Assembly (NCBI RefSeq): GCF_945859705.1
Contig: NC_079136.1
Span: 94,735,120-94,799,119, forward strand
DNA from: Episyrphus balteatus
Taxonomy: Eukaryota > Arthropoda > Insecta > Diptera > Syrphidae
Reading direction: 5' to 3'
DNA length: 64,000 nucleotides
In this document: positions 25,401 through 36,306 of the stretch, piece after piece
Position numbering within the stretch: the first letter of the stretch is position 1
Layout: every line of letters starts with the position of its first letter
Notes under the pieces: model-generated
Databases searched by the model: none
What the model was told of the DNA's origin: nothing
What the model saw: only the letters and a program-made list of their open reading frames with translations
Program-made: the position numbers and the translations under genes

Positions 25401-26436
25401 CGGGGTGTTAAAAAACGCGAGTTTTTCCATTAATGTGAGTAGGCTAAATAAACACATTCTGAATATGAGGACTGGTGCTCTGTCATTTCTCCTTTCTCAA
25501 TCTCGGTGATTCGACAAATAGAAATCAAGATATAGGTTTTTTTAACTAACCATATCAGCTCTCTTCTTGGAGAGTTTTGAATTCAAAATAACAAATACAA
25601 AATTAAGCAGAAAAGTCTCCAAAACAAAGCGGCTTAAAATGCTTATACATATCTTGAGTTCTTTTGATCGCATCGTCAATATTGATGTCTTCAGGCTTAT
25701 GACAGAGCATCAGTTACTGTATAAAGAATTTGAAATAGTATGAATATAGCCTACTTATATGTATGAATTGGAAAACTCACACTTTTCAACCCCCTGAAAA
25801 CAATATAAAGACGCGATTTAAAGCTGCCAGACTTTTGAATTCGTTATTTGAACGCATAAGGCTACAAAACTGCATACTCGCATTTTGGTTATAATTCCTC
25901 TCCCAAAATTTGCTGTGGGCTCTTAGACTATAAGTTTAAAACCTATAATAATATATTTTAAGAAATTTCTATGGAGCCTTGTTTTCAATTTAATTATCTT
26001 TATATATGTATTTTAACGGGCTGCATTTTTGATTATCTGAAATTATGTAACTTTTTTTTATTAGGTTGACTTGTGGTCACTTGGTATTATGGCAATCGAA
26101 ATGGTAGAGGGTGAACCGCCTTACTTAAATGAGAACCCACTCAAAGCATTGTACCTTATTGCCACAAATGGTAAACCAGAAATCAAGGAAAAAGACAAAC
26201 TGTCACCAGTCTTTCAAGATTTTCTCGATCAATGCCTAGAAGTTGAGGTCGATCGACGTTCCAGTGCGTTGGATTTATTAAAAGTACGTAATCGAACTAT
26301 AACCATCCTTCTGCCTAATTTCAGTATTTCTTTTATTATTTTCTTTTTACAGCATCCTTTCCTTAAACTGGCTCGTCCACTGGCAAGCTTGACGCCTTTG
26401 ATTATGGCTGCGAAAGAAGCAGCCAAAGGAAACTAG
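13474..26436 (+). CDS. Pak: p21-activated kinase (group I PAK)
   Basis: A serine/threonine kinase activated by Rac/Cdc42 that acts in actin and junction/synapse signalling. Six coding exons with GT-AG junctions and matching phases: 13474-13588, 14218-14372, 20756-20921, 21263-22902, 26065-26283, 26353-26436, giving about 792 residues. The N-terminus MSSEEDKPPAPPVRL holds the Nck/Dock-type PxxP motif. The CRIB motif ISYPTNFEHTVHVGFD is at residues 68-83, followed by the autoinhibitory segment to about 145. A PIX-binding motif (PPPPIASRPERTK) is at about 221-233. A Thr/Asn/Ser/Pro-rich linker runs from about 240 to 470. In the kinase domain, the Gly loop is GQGASGTVY, the lysine is K547, the HRD aspartate is D637, the DFG aspartate is D655, and the activation threonine is T671 in RTTMVGTPYWMAPE. 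The C-terminus ends MAAKEAAKGN. Drosophila Pak is about 700 residues, so the linker looks expanded. The ATG is chosen because it starts the conserved N-terminus; 5' untranslated exons are not visible. Confidence 0.96.
15468..16570. mobile_element. Long foldback element, 1.1 kb, in Pak intron 2
   Basis: The termini GTCCAGTGCATTTAT and ATAAATGCACTGGAC are flanked by TA on both sides (15466-15467 and 16571-16572). The arms are complementary over roughly 450 bp each with only scattered mismatches. They include the phrases CCGCCATCTTGGATTTTA and GACGCGAAATTTAATTGCC and their mirror images. The loop is short and AT-rich. There is no reading frame for a transposase. As part of the Pak pre-mRNA it could form a very long hairpin. 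Confidence 0.9.
16752..16975. repeat. Two tRNA-like modules facing each other
   Basis: On the plus strand at 16752-16810 there is a GGTTCGAATACCGG B-box-like element. On the minus strand at 16975-16908 a TAGCCTAGAGGATAAGG A-box-like stretch precedes AGGTTCGAATCTG. The two are in opposite orientations about 100 bp apart. Neither folds convincingly as a tRNA. They probably belong to the enclosing inverted-repeat element. Confidence 0.5.
17027..17090 (+). repeat. Short tandem repeat, about 21-bp period
   Basis: About three copies of a unit reading 'ggattgttggatttgctttt' with one or two substitutions. Confidence 0.75.
17480..18605 (-). pseudogene. 5'-truncated RTE-type non-LTR retrotransposon, antisense in Pak intron 2
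   Basis: The minus strand encodes the C-terminal half of an RTE/BovB-like reverse transcriptase. Visible motifs are SPLLFITVLDYLL, the catalytic FADDGAI, LEGSGYRISAKKTEYL, FKYLGSMIKNEG and HRVSVGWMKWR. A frameshift near 17970 moves the protein into the next frame, where RPALTYGSQCW, ESKLTAAEMKMLR and RLSWYCHVQRRDPENPVKKA follow to a stop at about 17558. In the region expected to read VHQGSVLSPLLF (family knowledge) the residues before SVLSPLLF are missing, pointing to a 12-nt deletion. The 5' half, including any endonuclease, is absent beyond about 18605, the usual result of incomplete target-primed insertion. CTT triplets at about 17483 mark the 3' end. It is inactive. Confidence 0.88.
18891..19347. 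mobile_element. MITE, about 455 bp, in Pak intron 2
   Basis: The left arm GTTCAGAAATGTTAGGCACT and beyond is matched inverted at the right by phrases on CCTAAATATCTAGTCCCTAA and TTTCCTGAACGTG. The TIRs are about 40 bp with several mismatches. ATT lies immediately outside both ends. Internal 'ttaggaaagtt' phrases also occur in both orientations. Non-coding. Confidence 0.65.
23354..23786. mobile_element. Small TIR element in Pak intron 4
   Basis: The phrase GTCAATTGATAGTTGATAAA at about 23374 is mirrored at about 23750 as TTATCAACTATCAATTAATAG. The inverted arms are about 35-40 bp. The interior has no significant coding frame. Confidence 0.6.
25269..25928. mobile_element. Foldback MITE, 660 bp, in Pak intron 4
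   Basis: Arms of roughly 200 bp pair end to end. Left GACCGAGAGCCCACAGC matches right GCTGTGGGCTCTTAGAC, and the match continues through ATAACCAAAATG and GAGTATGCAGTTTT. TA flanks both ends. There is no transposase reading frame. Confidence 0.82.
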
Positions 26437-29400
26437 AAATAAAAACAGTTTCTTTCAAAAAGAAGAATAATAACCACAAAAGAACAACATCAATAGCATA
26501 ACGTAAAGTTTATTAATTTTAATATTTTTTTATCATTATCAAAACGTATTATTCTATAGCCAAAAACAAAAAAAAAAAAAGTTATAAAAGAAAAACAACA
26601 ACTTAAACATCGCCGCATAAGTTTGCTTAAATTATGAAAGTAAAGTAACATGAGTTTTTCTGCTTTAGGTACCTTTTATTTGAGTTCAACTTGATTAAAA
26701 GGCTTTTTTTTATTTTTTTTTAATTCATAGTTTTTCTGTATTATTTATTTCTCTCTTTACAGTAAATTAATAAGTTTTGCTTTTATTTTATTCGATTAAC
26801 GCATTTAAAATGCTTTTAAATTTAACACTTTAATTTGTTTTCTTTTAATTTAATCTTTTGTCCTTTCTTATCGTTTCGTATATTCTTCTATTTTAACTTA
26901 GACACATTTGAGACTTATATATAATATAAATATATAATAACTGAAAAGATATTTAAGTTAGTTCATATCTATTTAAAGGAAAAAAAAAACTGTTTTTAAG
27001 AGAAAAAACCCTATATTTTAACGGAAAGTAATATGCGCTGAAGGGGTTCTCTTTTTTTTTTGTATTGATTGTTTTTCTTTAAACATAAACAAGATTCATT
27101 TCAAAACATGTTTTGAAATTTAAATTTTTTGTTTGTAAACTTTTATTATTACATATAATTAATTTGATCATTAAACAAAAAATATTATTATTGCTTAAAA
27201 AAAACACATTTACTATTCATTTTTAAAATCAACATTTCATTTATGTAAACCTCTAAGAAAGGTATATTTTTATATATATTATTTTCAAAAAGCAACAAAA
27301 AAATATATTCATTTTATCTATCGACATAATTTTCTTTTTCTCTTATTATTTAAAAAAAAATGTCTTCTTCGTTTTATTTTCAATTTGTTTCGTAACAAAA
27401 AAATAATCTAATTTGGTTTAGAACATATTTAAATGGGTTACATACTGACTAACATGATTTTGCATGGAATGATCATGATCACGAAGATGCATTATAGTCT
27501 TGTAAGTAACTTGAACTAGAGTTATTTCAATTCAAATACTATCGTCATTAAAGGCCCGTATGTTTTTTGAGAGTTTCTTTTGGATACATTCCCCGCGTTC
27601 AACGCAGACCACTTGAACTTAAGTTCTGAATTTTTAGAGACATCGCTTGATCAGTACCAAATGTCACCTAACTTTTTATGACATCTGACCAAATTAGAGT
27701 CTCTAAATTCAGAACTTAAAAGTTAATTTAATTTGAACTGAAAAACTGAGGGAAGCAATTTCTATTGAACAAAATATTTTCAAGGAAACCTTTGGGCTTA
27801 AACAACAATCTAGGACACTAGGAAAGAGTTTCATGAGGATTTTCATTTGGAAGCAAATTTTTTTTGAAATTGTTCTTAATCGGATAGTTGCCAAGGACAC
27901 ACAGAAAACATAGCTTTGTCATTTGTAACTCGATTTGCGTAGGCTTTGTAAACTTATTGCAGAGCATCATGATTAAAATAAAATTTTGATTCTGGTCCGC
28001 AATCTGATATTAACCATCACCATAGGACTTCACACTGCTCCAGTTTCGAGAAATCTAAAAATTGATTTAGATACCCGTACCAAGCTCAGCACCGATATAT
28101 TTTAAAAAAATCAGAGGACAACGAAAACAACTGAAGGACTTCCATTCTCAAGAATTGAGAACAAACTATCGAAAACAAAAGAGGCGCAAAGAAAGGAGTT
28201 GTTACATCGAGTTCTATAAGAAAAGTCGTTCTTACTCCTGAATCACATAGTGCTTAGCGTTCCGAAGAACCTTAGACAAGGATCAACAAATGAGACCAAC
28301 TTAAAGCTCACATTCCAGGTAAACAAATTAATAATTTCTTAATATTAGGTTTTTTAAGACCTATTAATTTGAAAGGAATTCTTATTCCTACAACTGATGA
28401 TAAATAATTTTCCGAACTTGGAGTACAACATTTTGAATTCATATTTAATTTACATACAATTATTTTGTACAGTTTATTTATTCTTCTTTTATTTTTTTCT
28501 AAATTTTCATGAGAACCCCTCTTTAAATCAGTTAAACAAAAATTATAACATGTAATTAATTTGCATTTAACAAATTTAAAATTCCGTTGTGTTTGAGGAA
28601 AACATGATAGCTCTAAACATGAATCGAATTTGTTTTCATTCAAATACATAATTACAAAAACATCGTAAAAAAAGATTTTGGAAAGATTCAAACAAATTAT
28701 TGCATTCATTTCTGAAGTTGCTAAAGTTTTCATTTGTAAATAGCAAGCAATCTCTAAAAAGCATTAACTATGGATTTATTATGTTTCTCCTAAACACCAC
28801 AAATTTGTATATTGAGTAAAGTTATCCGTGGAATATCTTCGCTAAAACCCTATAAAAAACAATGATTTTAAAAACTAAATTTGTAAAATAAAAAAAAAAA
28901 AGTAATACAAAAATGAATTATAACGCATACACCAAATCGATTGTTAAAATCCGAAAAATAAATATATAAACTGTGAAAAAAATAACGATTAAAAAGAATT
29001 ATTAACGAATGCTGAGTAAAATGAAAATTAGTTTTCCAATAAATTTAATAAGAAAGAAAAAAAAACATGAAAAATCGTACTTTGTGCCTAACCAGTAATA
29101 ACCACTAATAATAGTAAAACAAAAAAAAATATTAATTAAAAACAAGAAATAAGAATCAAAAAGTTATTAAATACATATAACATAAATTTAAACAAAAAAA
29201 AAATGTAAAGAGCTATTATAAAAGTATATATTTCAAAACATTTTGTAATTCTAAGGAAATAGACAAATAATTAAATTACAATTTTTAAAATTTAGAAAAA
29301 AAAACCCCACACACCCTAAGGAATACACAGGTCCTTTTTTTTCTTGAAAAGAAGTACCCTTAGAACTTGAAAAGGAGGAAATAAAAAACAAACTACGTTG

Positions 29401-30110
29401 TTATCGAAGAAAAAAATATAAATTAGCTCTGTGTCTAAGAACTGTAAAATGCAGTTCCTAGTTATCAAAAAATAAAACATAAAGATATGTTAATGAAAAG
29501 TTACCAGAGAAACAAACTAAGAGATTATAATTTAAAACGAATGTACTATTATGATTATAACCCATGCTATATATGAAATATATATATATATTAACACACA
29601 CAAATTAAAGATAGATATGTATACATAATGTATTCTGTATTAATTTACTCGTCTCTTATTATTATTAAAACCAAAGAAAATTAAATTTAAAAAACAAATC
29701 GTTGGTTTTTAATTGCCATAAGGTTTTGGGTTTGAAAAACAACAACTTTAACTTATGAGTATAATCAAACTTGATATAAAAAGGATATGCCTTGATCTTT
29801 GCATTCCTGCTTAAAAAGGATTTATAATTTCAGTGAAATTTAAAATTTGTTTTTTATTTCAAAATGCAGACTTTTAGGTGTTATTATTTTTCTTAAGTAT
29901 AACGTCGGAACCGTAATTCAAACTTGGGCCAAACGTAAACATTTGAATGATAAACTCTCAGCTTAATTTGTAATGTCGTTTTCCATTTCTCAGCTAAAAT
30001 GACATACTATTTGTTATTTTTAAAAATTAAATGGTTTTTTGTCAAAAAGTGGTACAGATTTTCGCTCCTAGAGTGAATATGTCGTAAAATTTACCTATAT
30101 CTCAGAGGTG
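26437..30110 (+). other. Pak 3' region: very AT-rich, presumed 3' UTR and downstream DNA
   Basis: No coding sequence is seen after the Pak stop. Many AATAAA hexamers occur (for example near 29470), so the polyadenylation site cannot be chosen. An imperfect hairpin lies at about 27612-27728, where GAACTTAAGTTCTGAATTTT is mirrored by AAATTCAGAACTTAAAAG. A 141-codon minus-strand frame at 28308-28733 has no recognisable domain and is taken as chance. Confidence 0.5.
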
Positions 30111-30344
30111 CCTGTATGTAACTTGTTACTATCGATTTGACTCGATACAATAAAAGAGTTGCAGTACCTAATTTGGTTAAATCGAGCTTTCTTCATTGAA
30201 AACCTTCGACTGAACCAAATTAGATGCGATTGTATCGCCCACACTCGAATTACTAAGTTATACATGCTGGGGCCCCGTATTTTATTTCCAACGCTTATCT
30301 TATTCGCAAATGATTTCCGTTTCGCTTTTGAACTGGTATCCTGT

Positions 30345-30880
30345 AAAACCTATCAAGTCAGATTTTCGAGATAATCTCAAAAAAGATATTTGAGTCAGGT
30401 TGTCTCTGACCTCTTTTTGAGTTTAACTAGAAAACCTGACGTGTTCGAATAAAACGGACTTCGGATTCAGTTTAAGCGACCAAAAATACATATGAATAAC
30501 ATAATCGAATCCCCCCCCAGGTTAGAACTAAGTAGTGCTGACCTGAGATGCTACTATGTTTATATGTTTTTTTTTTTGTCGCTGAAACCAGATCCGAAGT
30601 CTATTGTGCCCTATCAAGTCAGGTTTTCCAGATATACTCAAAAAGAGGTCATAGACTTCGAATCCTGGTTTCAACGACCCGAAAAACATAATAATTAACA
30701 TAGTCGCACCCTCAGATCAGACAATAAAAATTTGTGTGGCTGTGACATTTTTTGAGGTTATCTCGAAAACCTGACATGATGGGGCAAAAAAGACTTGGGA
30801 TTCGGTTTCAGCGATCCAAAAAATATATGATTAACATAGTGGCACCCCCAGGTCAGAACTTTTTATTTTTTTTGTGTGGC
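30345..30880. repeat. Cluster of repeated 'TATCAAGTCAGGTTTT' modules
   Basis: A module containing TATCAAGTCAGGTTTTCCAG occurs direct at about 30348 and 30612 and inverted at about 30430 and 30760. Each time it is followed or preceded by GACTTCGGATTCAGTTT-like and AACATAGTxGCACCC-like phrases. The cluster looks like an element built of short direct and inverted subunits. It is non-coding. Confidence 0.6.
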
Positions 30881-31730
30881 TGTGTAATTATTATGGGTGC
30901 ATTAATTTTTGGGCATTACTCTCCTTTGTTTTAGAAACAAATTTTCCGTATTGGAATGCTTTCGCCATTCGGGACATGTGATACCTTTTTAGAAAGCTAA
31001 TATAAAGGAATTCCAATGAATAGTTTCTGAAAAATTCATTTCGACGCACAAAATTTCGAATTTAAGTTTTTAAATATACATTAATTTAAAATAGCTACAT
31101 AATACATATATGCCGGGATATTGGGCAGCAAACCTATACAATTTTTCTTATCTCTACCACTAACAAAATTTATTGTGGCACTCGATGAGAGGCAGTCAAT
31201 ATGAAAAGCCAGCACAATTTTTAAAAAATGGCACTGTCCCGGGAAACAGCGGACGGGTGGTCATCGTAGATAATACTTATACGATATCGCATATATGATA
31301 TTTTCTATGCCACTTTGGATACCTTCCTCCACAATCCAACTTGTAAAGAACTCCGGAAGCACAGATTGTCCTTTTTAGACAATTTTCATCTGACTTTTCA
31401 ATAATATTATTTCTGCAAAGTCAAATCGATCGAACAATGTAAATAAGCACAAAGTACTTTTCATCTATAACATACACCGCTGTTTTGATTTCCGTTCGAA
31501 TTCTATTTTCTCCCGTTTTCAAATTTTAGCTGCTCCGAATTCTGTATTCGAACATATTTTGCGAATTTATATGTGTTTCGAAAAACTAACGGACAAATTT
31601 TTGCCGTTTTCAATATTCTGCAACAAAAAAGTCGATTGGAAATCAGAACAACCGTTTTCAATACGTATGGATTCAATTTTCGTTTCCGTTTTCAAATTAA
31701 ATTCGGACAAATAAACAGCCGTGATATAGG

Positions 31731-31835
31731 CTGAATTCATAAACGCATCACTGCTTTAGCATGGCAACTTTTTGTATGGAAATAAAACATTTCCTTACCT
31801 ACAAGGCATCACGTTTGCACCAAAAATATTTTTGA
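31731..31835 (+). repeat. Dispersed repeat, copy 1
   Basis: A stretch beginning GCTGAATTCATAAACGCATC closely matches 40207-40310 in the same orientation for about 100 bp, ending near CATCACGTTTG. The two copies diverge afterwards. Non-coding. Confidence 0.75.
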
Positions 31836-31879
31836 TCCAAGTTTTTGATGCTGTAATCACTTGGTCAAATAACTCATCA

Positions 31880-31990
31880 CACATAAACAAAGATCTCGTT
31901 TTAACATAAGAAAATATTTTATGAAAAAAGTAATAAAAGGATATACATATATCGTCGGTATGCTGCGAAAACGCACTAAGTCATATTTTA
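31880..31990 (+). repeat. Dispersed repeat shared with 33588-33690
   Basis: The phrase CATAAACAAAGATCTCGTTTT followed by GTAATAAAAGGATATACATAT occurs here and again at about 33590-33640, and both are followed by a 'cactaagtca' or 'gactaagtca' phrase. The two copies flank the pogo-like element, so they may be arms of an older repeat that it invaded. Confidence 0.55.
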
Positions 31991-32325
31991 AGGATTTTTA
32001 GATTTAAATGCAAAACGGTTCAGAATGATGATATCGATTTAGTGAAATAACACACAAAGAAATATTTGACTTACTTTATGAATTATTTGAGGTATCTTTT
32101 TGCACGAAGTCAGAAAAAACAACTTTAATACTGGCACAACGCACTAAGTTGACTTAGTGCTATTTACCTGTAACGCGAAAAAAATTAAATCAGTACTTGT
32201 TTAAAGCAAGAAAGCATTAATGAGACTTAATGCATTTTTCCTGTCTTCAAAACAACGTTTTTAAATTTGAAAAATGACTTACTTGCGTGAGGTAAATGTA
32301 AGAAGAAAGCGGTCAAATGTAAATA

Positions 32326-33389
32326 CAGTTGAAACTCAATTAACTGGGATGGACGGGACCGAGCCCATTACGGATAATCGAAAATCCCGGATAATAGAAC
32401 TTTTTTGTTCAAGAACGAATTTATATGTTTTTAAGTTTTTTTTTTTATTAAAAAAAAAAGAAAACAATTAAAAAATTATGCGATAAAACTTAACAATTCA
32501 TATTTTTGTTTGAACATACATTACCAAATCACGAGATTAATTATGAATATTATGAACTTTATGGAAAATTTAAAAATGTTTGCATTAATGGGTGTGGTTT
32601 TTATTACCACCCGAAAGCGATAAATATAACAGCCATAAATTTTCTTTGTGTCTGCTGATTTCGAAACATTCAATAAGCAGTCCTACCAAGATTTCCGGTT
32701 AAGCCCCGAGGCGTTTTTTTTTCAGCTAAGCTTGGTGGTAATAAAAAACACATCTATTGTGTGACAGGGGATTTTAGCCGTTGTTTTTCTTCGATTGAAT
32801 TAATGTGAATGCGCTCAACTAGCAGTATAATATCCTGATATGGTGTTCCAGTATAATTCTACTTTTCAAAAAAAAAAAAAAACAAAAACTAAGAAAATAA
32901 GCCCCTCTATAAAAAAAAAATTTAATCTTTTCTTTATTCTTGAGTGCCGGTTTTGTTTTTTTAGATACATTTTCACGGGCACACTACTTTCACAAAGTTC
33001 ATTTATCAAATCCATTTTTTCTTGTATTGATAAAATCTTAGGTGATCTTTTATTTGCCCTTAACAAGGAAAAAGCCACTTACGGTCTTCCTACTTAAACC
33101 GAAAATTATCCTTTGTATTGGATAAGATAAGATACAAAACAAAACAAAACAAGGAAAGTATCTGTTAGATAAGTGTCTGTTAGATACAATAGATACGAAT
33201 TTCCGTTAGTTTGGAGAAGTGAAAGAACTTCTTCTGTCCTGTTCTCATGTTACGGATAGTAGTTTATTATGGATAATAGAGTTTAAGTAAATAAATGTTC
33301 TTTGTTGTCGAGAAAGAATTTCAAATATTTTCATCACGGATAATAGAGCGACCCGATTAATCGAATCCCGGATAATCGAGTTTCAACTG
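32326..33389 (-). mobile_element. Pogo/Tigger-like DNA transposon, non-autonomous, 1064 bp
   Basis: The termini CAGTTGAAACTCAATTAACT and GGATAATCGAGTTTCAACTG are flanked by TA on both sides (32324-32325, 33390-33391). The form 'CAGTxxAAxCTCGATTATCCGG' is typical of pogo/Tigger elements of the Tc1/mariner superfamily. On the minus strand at about 33078-32960 the translation RSPKILSIQEKMDLINELCE matches the start of the CENP-B/pogo helix-turn-helix; after it the frame decays, and no DDE catalytic domain is present. It is therefore a deletion derivative with part of its former transposase N-terminus. A family D MITE is inserted at 32591-32754. Confidence 0.85.
32591..32754. mobile_element. Family D MITE, shortened copy nested in the pogo-like element
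   Basis: The left end GGTGTGGTTTTTATTACCACC pairs with the right end GGTGGTAATAAAAAACACATC. The right half matches the longer copy at 61710-62173, sharing TTGTGTCTGCTG and ACATTCAATA phrases. The middle is deleted relative to that copy. Confidence 0.8.
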
Positions 33390-34241
33390 TAGTTTAATAC
33401 AAATTGTAAGTTTCTCAGCGAGTAAAGACGACCTGAATTTTCTATGAATCTTAATAACCTTTTAAAAATGAATAAGAATTCTGGCTTAAAATTAAATGTT
33501 TGGATACGCCCAAAAAATCATGGAATTAACCCCGAATATGTTTAATTTGAGTTGCTTTCAGAGTTTAAAATCCGACCGGAAGGATGAACATAAACAAAGA
33601 TCTCGTTTTTTTTGAAAAAAGTAATAAAAGGATATACATATACATATGTGCTATTAATTATAAAATTGGACTAAGTCACCCTAAAAAAACGATCAAATCT
33701 AGCATACCTACAAATAATTATTTTTAAGGGTTAAAGTATATTTTAAAGCGAAATTGCAATACATAAACATCCTAAAATGAAATACAATTAAATCGTTATA
33801 AGAAATTAATGTATTAAGTAAGTTTTTCTTTAAACAATGCAAAAATTGACTTAGTCCACTTTCATAATCATGGACACATATGTGAACTAAAACGAAATCT
33901 AAGTTGACGATCAGAAATTTAAGCTGAAAAAAATTTTAAGGGTTCAATTTGGGGAATCGACATATTCGCGCGAGGTGCCCAAGGATGCATGACTGGTGTC
34001 CTTAAACAGCATTCGTCCCATTCAGCGCTAGAGTTGATAACCAGTTTATTCTGATGCACTATAATGCACGAACTCGTTAAAGATTGTTCTCAGAACTTCT
34101 TCAAAACTTTGGTATACCAACTTTGGATTGACCAGTGACCACCCAGAAAAAGTTTGTCATACAAAAAATTTTGTCTAGCAGAAATGCTAACTATTTAAAA
34201 TGCAAGAAAAACAACAATTATAACGAATACCAATTTCAGGC

Positions 34242-34259
34242 TTTATTTTTTTTTTTATT
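34242..34259 (-). terminator. Polyadenylation signals of mRpL51
   Basis: Two AATAAA hexamers on the minus strand, at 34259-34254 and 34247-34242, lie 34-50 bases beyond the mRpL51 stop codon. Confidence 0.6.
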
Positions 34260-34292
34260 ACTTAAAAAGTCTCAACAACAACACAAATAAAC

Positions 34293-34790
34293 CTACTGCT
34301 TTGAATAGCCAGTCTTTGTTTTACGATTCAAGAATTTATAAAGATACAGAATGCGCTTTTGTAAATTCTTCCAATTGGTAGGTTTTGCAATTGGATATTT
34401 TGTCTTCATCATGATTTTCCTCTTGCGAAGTAAAACCTGATACTCATTGCCAGAGACACCGCGCATCCAAGATGGAACTGAATACAGAACTTTGGTTGGA
34501 TGTAAGTTGTCATTGCCCAAAATGTCAATGTAGTCATTCTGTCCGAAGAGAGCTCGTTTCTCTACCCATGGATTTTTTGGTCTGTAATCGGGCATGGGAA
34601 GCTTTTGATTGTTATCCCAATGAGGTAGCATACCACCTTGAAGAATCTTGTCTTTGTAACCATAGCGGCGAACAAGCGGTCCACGCGCTCGTCTCTCATC
34701 GTGAGAAAGTTGTCGTGAAGCTGTGACTACTGGGTACCATAATTGGTTTATGGATGTTACTTTTTTGAGTGAATTAACCAGCCAGGACAT
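34293..34790 (-). CDS. mRpL51: Mitochondrial large ribosomal subunit protein mL51
   Basis: A structural protein of the mitochondrial 39S ribosomal subunit, nuclear-encoded and imported. It is a single exon of 165 codons. The first 30 or so residues lack acidic residues apart from the end and carry Lys/Arg/Ser, as expected of a presequence. The conserved core follows: PWVEKRALFGQNDYIDILGN, then HPTKVLYSVPSWMRG, then GNEYQVLLRKRKI, and a basic C-terminus with LQKRILYLYKFLNR. Human MRPL51 has the same order (EKRAMFG, DNIGILGN, PIWLRG, RIRYLYKHFNR; recalled family knowledge). The length fits dipteran homologues, which are longer at the N-terminus than the human protein. The ATG is the first in frame and opens the presequence-like region. 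The gene stands alone between Pak and TCERG1, transcribed away from TCERG1. No frameshift or stop is present. Confidence 0.95.
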   Translation of the reverse strand: MSWLVNSLKKVTSINQLWYPVVTASRQLSHDERRARGPLVRRYGYKDKILQGGMLPHWDNNQKLPMPDYRPKNPWVEKRALFGQNDYIDILGNDNLHPTKVLYSVPSWMRGVSGNEYQVLLRKRKIMMKTKYPIAKPTNWKNLQKRILYLYKFLNRKTKTGYSKQ

Positions 34791-34799
34791 GATTTTAAT

Positions 34800-36112
34800 T
34801 TATGTAATTGATAAAAACTTCCTTGAGGCTAGTAAAATAGGAAATATGAATGAAAATTATTTGACAGATGGTTTGTGTTTGTTCAATGAAAAGAAAGTTA
34901 AGTGAGGACGGAACAGAACAGAACTGTTTACTGAGAAACAAGCAAGATTGAATGGAAAAAAACAATAAACATATATATAGAACTTTTTATTTCGGGATTC
35001 TGTTTTAAAAATTATTTATTCATGAATAACAGCTCAGAAAATGCTATTGTAAATTGTTTCATAATTTCTATTGAATAGTAAAGACAAGAGTTTAATACAG
35101 AAAAACTGTACTTTTTCTGTTCCCAACAGTTATGAACAACATCATTGAACAAAGATGAAAAATAAAAAGTGTCAAAAATGAAATGTCTCTTAAAAGGTTT
35201 GTTTGTTTCGAAAATATTTAAGGCTCTAAGCACAATTGGGCTTTTAAGCCAAACGTCAGTGTCGAAGAAAAAATAAAAAAAAACGGAAAAAAAACTTTTG
35301 ACTTTCAATTCTGAGGAAAAGTGCCGTGTATTATGCATGTACGCTTTTGTTTTCCTCAGAATTGCTTTGATTTGATTGGTTGGTTTTTTCTTGTACTTCT
35401 TTAATAAACAGTTATGATAGAAAGGAAAAAGACAAAGACAGATTGCTTAAAAGCCCAATGGGACTTTCCCACTATTTTCTCATTCGTCAAACTGCATTTG
35501 AGAAAAGATAAAAAACATTTTTTTCCGATGCTAATTACAACAACAACAAATTGCGTTGTTTTTGCATCCAATGCAAAAATTTGTGTGTTTATCATTTCTC
35601 CAATTCAGAACTTACATAATCGTGAAGTATCCATACTGATTCCTACCATTGCGTATGTGAAGGTATAACAACAATGGCCACTTTTTACAAGAAATATTTA
35701 ATTTGCAAATAAAGTAAATAACTTTTGTTTCTTTCTAGCGCGATTTGCTTTTAAAATCAAAAAATAAGTTTTCTGCATCATTTGGCTCATCCCACAATTT
35801 AATTTGGAAGAGAGCAAAATAATTTGGTGGGACAAGTTTCTCACATGAATCCAATTTTTTCAAATCCGACCCTTCACACAACTACTGCAATTTTCATTAA
35901 CATCCCTATTCTGGCAAACCTCTCAAGTTATGAGAATCTCACAAGGTGAGCTGAATTTGATTGTGTGAGGTTTTCGCGTCACAAAAACTTTCGAATTTGT
36001 GATCTGCTCTGAAGGAGGTCACAACTCACAAGTTGGATTTTTGCTAGTAAGAAGTTTGTGAGAAAAAAATCGATTGCAGATCGATTTTTCGGTTGTTGTT
36101 TGCAAATCAATA
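34800..36112. other. Intergenic DNA upstream of mRpL51
   Basis: No gene is seen. A short hairpin lies at about 35310-35365, where TTCTGAGGAAAA is mirrored by TTTTCCTCAGAA. At about 35925-36060 the word CTCACAA/TTGTGAG recurs in both orientations. The mRpL51 promoter is presumably just above 34790, but no core element can be identified. Confidence 0.4.
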
Positions 36113-36299
36113 GCCCTGTTCCATTGGAGGTGGTAGTCTACTAATATAAGATGTTTTGGTTAATTTAGTACTATCATCTACTCATGCTCTTATTCCCACT
36201 CCCGAGTAGACACGATTTGTATTGAATTTGTTGAAAGTGCGTTCCATTGAAAATAGCTAGTAAACTACTAGTATTTGCCAGCTCCCAAAGGAACAGGGC
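36113..36299. mobile_element. MITE family 1, copy 1 (187 bp)
   Basis: Termini GCCCTGTTCCATTGGAGG and CTCCCAAAGGAACAGGGC, with TA outside both ends. The interior holds GGTAGTCTACTAATA and a GAAAGTGCGTTCCATTG phrase. Two related copies are at 52220 and 59054. Non-coding. Confidence 0.88.
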
Positions 36300-36306
36300 T
36301 AATATA

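Noticed and set aside
28308..28733. 141-codon open frame on the minus strand downstream of Pak
   Set aside because: Rich in Lys, Asn, Leu, Ile and Cys as expected of random AT-rich DNA. No motif, no family resemblance and no splice context.
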